DNA of 64,000 bases from Marsupella aquatica (taxonomy: Eukaryota; Marchantiophyta): assembly GCA_973895155.1 (NCBI GenBank), contig OZ316893.1, forward strand, positions 11,656,001 through 11,720,000, given 5' to 3'. This document shows positions 58,902-64,000 of this stretch, piece by piece (positions within the stretch are counted from its first letter, which is position 1; the number at the start of each line of letters is the position of its first letter). The notes under the pieces were generated by a model that saw only the letters and a list, made by a program, of their open reading frames with translations, was not told where the DNA came from and did not search any database. The position numbers were made by a program, and so were the translations under genes.

Positions 58902-59325
58902 CTTTCATCCATGCCGGAACTGTCATTCCACGGCCTCGGCAAGCCCCTGGGCCTTTTTGTTGTTGAGGAGGAATGTCGGCATTCACAAGCCCTCGCCGCT
59001 TCCTTCCAAAGAAGGACAAGAATTCCTGAAGTTTAAATTGAAACTTTAGACTACTGATCTTCTTTTGTGTTGGACTGCCAAAATTTCCACTTAGAATTCC
59101 AACGCTAAGCGCTTGCGCTATCAACTTTGGCAGCTAAATCAGAAGGGGCCAATCGAGTTGCAATAGCAGGATAAATCAGCCATGATAGAATTAACAAACT
59201 ACCTGTTGTCATCCACCTTCCAGAGTCTAACAACGGCTTAAAGGGAGCCCTGAGTTTTAGGATCTCTTTCTGCACCAAAGTTTGAACTATGGATGAGGCC
59301 TCTGGCTTACTCACTTTTCCCCAAC
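58902..59325 (-). other. Two unassigned coding-like exons
   Basis: A segment from 59325 to 59203 is bounded by AG and GT and reads SKPEASSIVQTLVQKEILKL followed by RAPFKPLLDSGRWMTT. A second from about 59025 to 58902 reads FLSFFGRKRRGLVNADIPPQ and then a Gly/Arg-rich CRGRGMTVPAWMK before a GTATGT donor. Both look like genuine conserved protein. Their phases do not join directly (the first ends in phase 1, the second needs phase 0), so a further exon or a lesion is implied. I do not recognise the family. Confidence 0.35.
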
Positions 59326-61226
59326 CTATAACAATAATAATCGATCAGTGGTGGAAATTGCTGCAAGTCCTTGGAAGCAAACGGGGTACACAACATCATC
59401 AGTTATCAGTGGCTGATAATTGATCATATCAGCCGCTGATATTAGTTATCTCAAAAATTTTAGAATCTTAGCTGAGGAGTTGAGATAGGGCCTTCAAACC
59501 TCCGTGCATCTTAGTTGAGTAGTTGAGGTTGACTCAATCTCGGCTGACCTTGCCCAGATGGGCATGCGGACCGAAAAAAATCTGGGAAAAAAAAACCAAA
59601 AATCTTCCCAAAAAGAAAGTTTGAAAAACAAATTGGAATTTTTTTCTCTCATCTCAGCTGGCCGAACCCAGATAGGCGTACGAACCAAACTCCCCCCCCC
59701 CCCCAAAAAAAAAAACCCCAAAATTTTGAAAAGAAAATCTTGAAATGTTTTTATTTTGGCTGGCCTCGCCAAGATGAGGTGTCTGTACGGTACGGGACGC
59801 CCCATGGCAAAACAAAAATTAAAAAAAAAACATTTTTCCTCAATTTTTTTTATAAAAAAAAACATTTTTTTCTCACACTGTAACTTGGCGGCCTCTTTGA
59901 GATGAGGTGGCAGCTGATATCTGGTAGACTGATGAAAATGACTGATAATTGATGAGATCACCATCTCGAAACAAACAATTTTGAGCTAGAGTGAAGTAGA
60001 GATGAAGTAACAATTTCACTTCTAGTGGCATACTAGTCTTGAAGTCTCCATTGAATGGTTAATTAGATTCTTCACCGACTGTGTCTACCTTATTTGCCAC
60101 CGATGGAGGATTCAATTCAGATCATTTCTTGAATGTAGGAAAATGAATGACTTCGGAAAGGAGTACACTCATTGCTAGTAATACACATATTCTCCAAATA
60201 TACACATTTGAAAGACTACATGTTTAATTATTTGTGGCATTCCAAGACAAGCATTGTGTCTTTCCTTAGTCTGAATAAATCAAGACTCGCACTTGCAGCA
60301 GCCCGAGTGCATTGATGTATGTAAGGAAGCTTGCATCAATCAAGTCCGGGCAGTGCTCATCCTGCAGCAATGTCTTCCTAAAGAATAGTCCTCATAGAAT
60401 GAGTGAGCTACATACCGAGCGGTTACTATGGATGATAAATAAGATCTAAGATGAGAAGAAAACAAATTTGGCTTCTGTCCCTTGACAAGAAAGATAAGAA
60501 ATGGCAATGGACCTGTATCACAAAAAACAAAAAGAGAAGAATTTAATGAATCGACTTGGGTAAGGCGTACCATGACCAGAATCACAAAGGAGCGACCACA
60601 TTGCCAACATCAAACAATGATAGTAGAGATTTTGTTGTGCTCTCTGTAGCTACAGCAATGAGAGCTATAGAGAACAACCTAGACAATGTTAGCAAGGAAG
60701 AACAACAACAACAACCTAAAGAGTAGCGATAGATAGAGCAGCGAGGACAAAGAGATAGCTAGAGCAGCAAGGACGAAGCAATGTTTACAGCAGCAATTCA
60801 AGGATGAAGCAATGATAGACAATGCAGCCAGAGCTAGAGCAACATTCAACAGACCTTTTGGGTAGGTGGGTAATGCCTTTTGACTTCCTAGGGATAAAAG
60901 CGATCCCTAGGACCTCACCGTTGTTTCCCACACGGCTCGCCCAAAAACCTTCGCTTTCAAACGCACGCGGCTACGGGGAAAAGTAAGAAACAATTTTTTT
61001 GCATAAGGGGTGGAGCAAAGAAGATTGCTTTCCTTGGATACCTTATTAGTCGCGATTCGACCTACCTTAGACGGGGACATAGGTATGGAATACGTAGATA
61101 TGGTGGGCTTACCTCTAATCCTTTTGGCTTTTGGGAGTGTTTTGTAGGATACTTGGCCAGAGATATGTCTCTCTAATTGCTCAAGAAATATCTTAGTGAC
61201 AACATCCACTAGAAGAAATCCCCCTA
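59326..61226. other. Low-complexity and degenerate-repeat stretch
   Basis: There is no supported gene. It holds the ~110-bp degenerate repeat at 59500-59930 and poly-A/poly-C runs. 60670-60850 is rich in AGAGCAGC(A/G)AGGAC and GAAGCAATG phrases that look like a decayed tandem repeat. Frames at 60340-60585 and 60907-61209 (-) show no domain. Confidence 0.45.
59510..59920. repeat. Degenerate tandem repeat, about 110 bp, A-rich
   Basis: The phrase CT(C/T)(A/G)GCTG-CC followed by AGATG(G/A)GC-T or similar recurs at about 59537, 59655, 59758 and 59885, each followed by an A-rich tract. On the minus strand this gives a periodic RxPIWxRPAE-like pattern in an open frame, which is a by-product of the repeat rather than a gene. 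Confidence 0.65.
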
Positions 61227-61512
61227 GATTATGACTCTAAAAAATGACACTCTTTGACTTTGTATGACTCTTCTATGACTCTTGTCATTCTTGTGACTAG
61301 AGTCTTATTAGGTATGACTTAAGTAGTTGAGTCACTTTTAATGACTGAAATTGAGATAGATCAATAACGAAAGAAATGACTGAGTGAGTCATTGTATAAG
61401 ACATTTGAATGATTGAATATGACACATATATTAAGTGCTTTCTTAAAGTCATTGTAATGACTAAGTGAGTCAAAAAAGCAACTTGCCAAAGACAACGAGT
61501 CATGACTTAAAT
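61227..61512. repeat. Cluster of TGACT/AGTCA motifs
   Basis: More than fifteen TGACT or AGTCA pentamers fall within about 285 bp, in both orientations. They include GAGTCATGACTTAAATGACT and several TGAGTCA palindromes (61331, 61385, 61467). The family is too irregular to be a simple tandem repeat. It could be a subterminal transposon region or a bZIP-type binding cluster. Confidence 0.65.
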
Positions 61513-61839
61513 GACTCACTCCTATAAAAATTGAAAAATGAGATATCAACACATGTCACAATTTATATGGTGGTCAATCCAGGCATGGCAATGGCCTTAT
61601 ATTATATCACAACATGCTTCAAATCTTGAAAACTTGGCTTATCATAAGCCTATTACAACTATCTATCAAATGTCTCTCTACCTACCTTCTATAATACTAG
61701 AACTGAATATTACCAGTACTATTAAGGAGAATTGCTAATAAATGCTAAATGTAGTAACCTCTAACTCTAGATAATATATAACATATGTAGCTAGCAGTAA
61801 AAAGCTATTTGGGACCTCTTATACTTTTTGTTGGCCATG

Positions 61840-63905
61840 CTATGTAGGTTCAAGAGCTGCATCCCCAAGTGTAGTCTGAGGTGGATCATCTGAAAATTTT
61901 GGAAAAGGTAGAGCACATTTTGGGTTGGCAATCCACGTCAAAAAAACAACCACATAGCCGCCTGGTAATTCCTTTCCATGTAGAAGAGTTTGGTTGGGTA
62001 GCACTCTACCAAACCCCACACAAGCCTGCGGATCTTCTGGTGACAACAAGTGGTATACAACGTCCTTCTTACATATTGGACGGTCTAGCTTAGCATCTTC
62101 TTGTCGCCTTTTCTTCCCTATAGGTCAGATGGATGGCGTGTTATGATCCACATTTATGCCCTTGCTACAAGTGGTGACAATAGCAACTTTTTTAGGACCA
62201 GGCAATGATGTAGGTGCTTCTACCTGTGCAATTGCACACAGTCCTGTTCAGACAAATGCTTGCTCTCTATTGTTGAACCAACATCTGTTGCACCAATTGC
62301 ACCATCAGCAGTCTTACTAGGCACTGGCTCTTGTACTCTCACATGAGCAGGAATACTTTGTGTCAGCATCTCATTGGAACATTCCCCAAACTTGGTTGCT
62401 CCCAAGTTGCATCTAGACTTGCCCTTAGATATGGAGGTTTTGCTGGAACGGCCGACTTGATATGCTCTACATGCAAGCACCCCAGAAGGAACATTTGAAT
62501 TATAGCATAATAAAAATCAAACTTTAGAAGCATAGATAACAAAACAAATATTGTACAAAAAACAAAATCTAAAATGTTGAACATACTCTTTAAATGTCAG
62601 AAGAATGTACCTAGAATGGCAGTTGGCAGAGGATGATGACTTGGACCCACCTCTGCTGACATGGCTTACACATGCTCTTTAGAAGATTTGTCATACTTGG
62701 AGATGACGAAGCAGATGGTGGGGCACTTCCACCTCTAACCTCAATGGCGTGCTTCAAGCCAAAAATTGCTTGCATGAGCATCTTGAAATTTGATTCATGC
62801 TTCTCAATAAGATTCCCAACACTTAATTCTACACCATCCAAACGTTGGGACAATTGACTTTCCACTTCCGGGAGGTTGGACTCCATCTTGGCCAACCGAT
62901 CTGAGATCATAGCCATGCTAGAGAATCCAGTGCTCTGTATCATTGTAACATCTGTTAAAATATGCATGGTAAAGTTCTATGACTAGAAATCAATGAAATA
63001 TATGTCAAATGCTTAGATAAACATACATTTATTTATAAATTCAAATTAATAACTATTTAATGTAGATATGGGTCTGCTAGACAGGGTGCAAGGCGTCTAG
63101 CATATACCTTTTTGGAAGCATCACTTAACTCACTCATTCTCATGCTTCTGATTTCAGCCCTGACATCTTCTTTGGTAGGACTTACTCCGTTCAATTTTTT
63201 GTGTCAAAGCCATGATTATATAGAAATATTAGTCATTGCGAGTTACATGCCAAAATTATAAATACATCCCAAAGTTGTGCATGAACACATACCAAAAGTT
63301 AGTCAAAGTTAAGGCTTTGACTTACCAAGTGTGCTACAACTGGGGCGTTGCCCTTCCTTCCTGCTAGAGTTGGATTCCTCACACTGGCTTGTGCCATAGA
63401 CATTTGTTCACTTTTTTGCTTGCCAGTTTCACTGAGAAAATATGTCACCAATCTAGACCACTTGTTTGGATCCACCAAAGGTGCTGGACGCATTGTCTTG
63501 CTCTCTCCATTTTCTTTCCACAACATGTGCAGCCTATATCTCAATTTTCATTATTCCTCTAGCATAGTGAGCCAGACATTCACTTGAAACCATGGCTCCC
63601 TCATTTGGACCAACATAATCCCATTTGTCAGAAACATCTTTACAAACTGCGGCCCAATCAGACCTATGCTGATCTGCAAAAGCAATTATGCTCAAGTCCA
63701 ACCACCGCAATTATACTTCAGCACATAGATCAAATTGCCATCTATTCTTCCCTTTTGAAGTGGTAGTTACCCAACCATTTTTATTCACACTAACTCTGCC
63801 AAGTTTAGGTACCTCCTCTTTTGCACAACTCCCTATAGTGCCGCTACTTGGTGTTGTACTTCCCACCTGCCTTTGAGGATAGTTGGTATTGTCCCCTACA
63901 TAGAT
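61840..63905 (-). CDS. Ptta/En/Spm-like transposon gene (Transposase_24 type), truncated by the window edge
   Basis: Reading on the minus strand from the window end, coding pieces are: VPKLGRVSVNKNGW near 63.8 kb; HRSDWAAVCKDVSDKWDYVG near 63.64 kb; then NKWSRLVTYFLSETGKQKSE and SVRNPTLAGRKG at 63.46-63.35 kb, the plant transposase signature (W-LV-Y-S, SE, NR/GR). An exon SPTKEDVRAEIRSMRMSELS follows near 63.15 kb, then a coiled-coil exon at about 62.95-62.67 kb. The last exon has LPGGYVVVFLTWIANPKCAL and FPKFSDDPPQTTLGDAAL with a stop at 61840. Frames shift between some pieces, which fits introns (GT/AG pairs are present) or decay. The catalytic DDE transposase of the element is not in the window. 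Confidence 0.6.
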
Positions 63906-64000
63906 AAAGAAGCATAGTTAGAATCCTTTCAAAGTACATTTTATTGTTGGGATTAATGTAGCAATTTGGCATACCTATTACTCCTAAACTTAATTACTAA

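Noticed and set aside
59494-59964. Minus-strand 156-codon frame rich in Phe and Arg
   Set aside because: The periodic pattern follows the ~110-bp degenerate DNA repeat and homopolymer runs.
1-64000. CRISPR arrays, operons, ribosome binding sites and phage genes
   Set aside because: The window is plant nuclear DNA with spliceosomal introns; the tandem arrays seen have no unique spacers.

Overview
This is nuclear DNA of a land plant. Five recognisable plant genes are spread over 64 kb of AT-rich, transposon-littered sequence. An ORANGE chaperone, an OTP51-type PPR/LAGLIDADG chloroplast splicing factor, an SR45a-type RRM/RS protein and a full-size ABCG (PDR) transporter together point to an embryophyte. 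The introns are mostly 80-500 bp and the 5' regions carry 5-bp and 4-bp simple repeats. I lean towards a seed-free plant (bryophyte or lycophyte), but the sequence alone does not fix the species.

Layout: 1-6.0 kb has no recognised gene but holds a 31-bp-stem hairpin and two proline-rich coding-like patches. 6.09-10.02 kb (+) is OTP51 with one intron. 10.0-12.8 kb is gene-poor and has a tRNA-like promoter pair. 12.84-14.69 kb (-) is VPS33 in one exon. 14.72-18.76 kb is a large inverted duplication of about 1.7 kb per arm; its left arm starts 32 bp upstream of the VPS33 ATG, contains a 100-N assembly gap, and faces the SR45a-like gene (coding exons 19.78-21.99 kb, +). 22-26.3 kb shows no gene.

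26.3-37 kb is a transposon cluster: a 1.3-kb terminal-inverted-repeat element with a transposase tail; a 54-bp tandem array; a decayed LINE split by a 287-bp MITE with a perfect 8-bp target duplication; and a 5.8-kb PIF/Harbinger element with a broken DDE nuclease, a convergent Myb/SANT-like ORF and a third unrecognised ORF.

40.44-49.46 kb (+) is an intact 23-exon full-size ABCG transporter (1485 aa by my splicing). 50.79-53.36 kb (-) is an ORANGE gene, converging on the ABCG gene. 53.95-55.86 kb carries two tandem arrays separated by a (TA)n run. 56-61.8 kb has unassigned coding-like pieces and degenerate repeats. 61.84 kb to the window end (-) is a multi-exon Ptta/En/Spm-like transposon gene cut by the window edge.

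The host genes do not form a pathway, but two act in plastids (OTP51 on group II intron splicing, ORANGE on carotenoid and plastid proteostasis) and two act in general cell functions (VPS33 in membrane tethering, SR45a in splicing). All exon limits were worked out by eye from GT/AG sites, reading-frame continuity and remembered family patterns; no database search was run.
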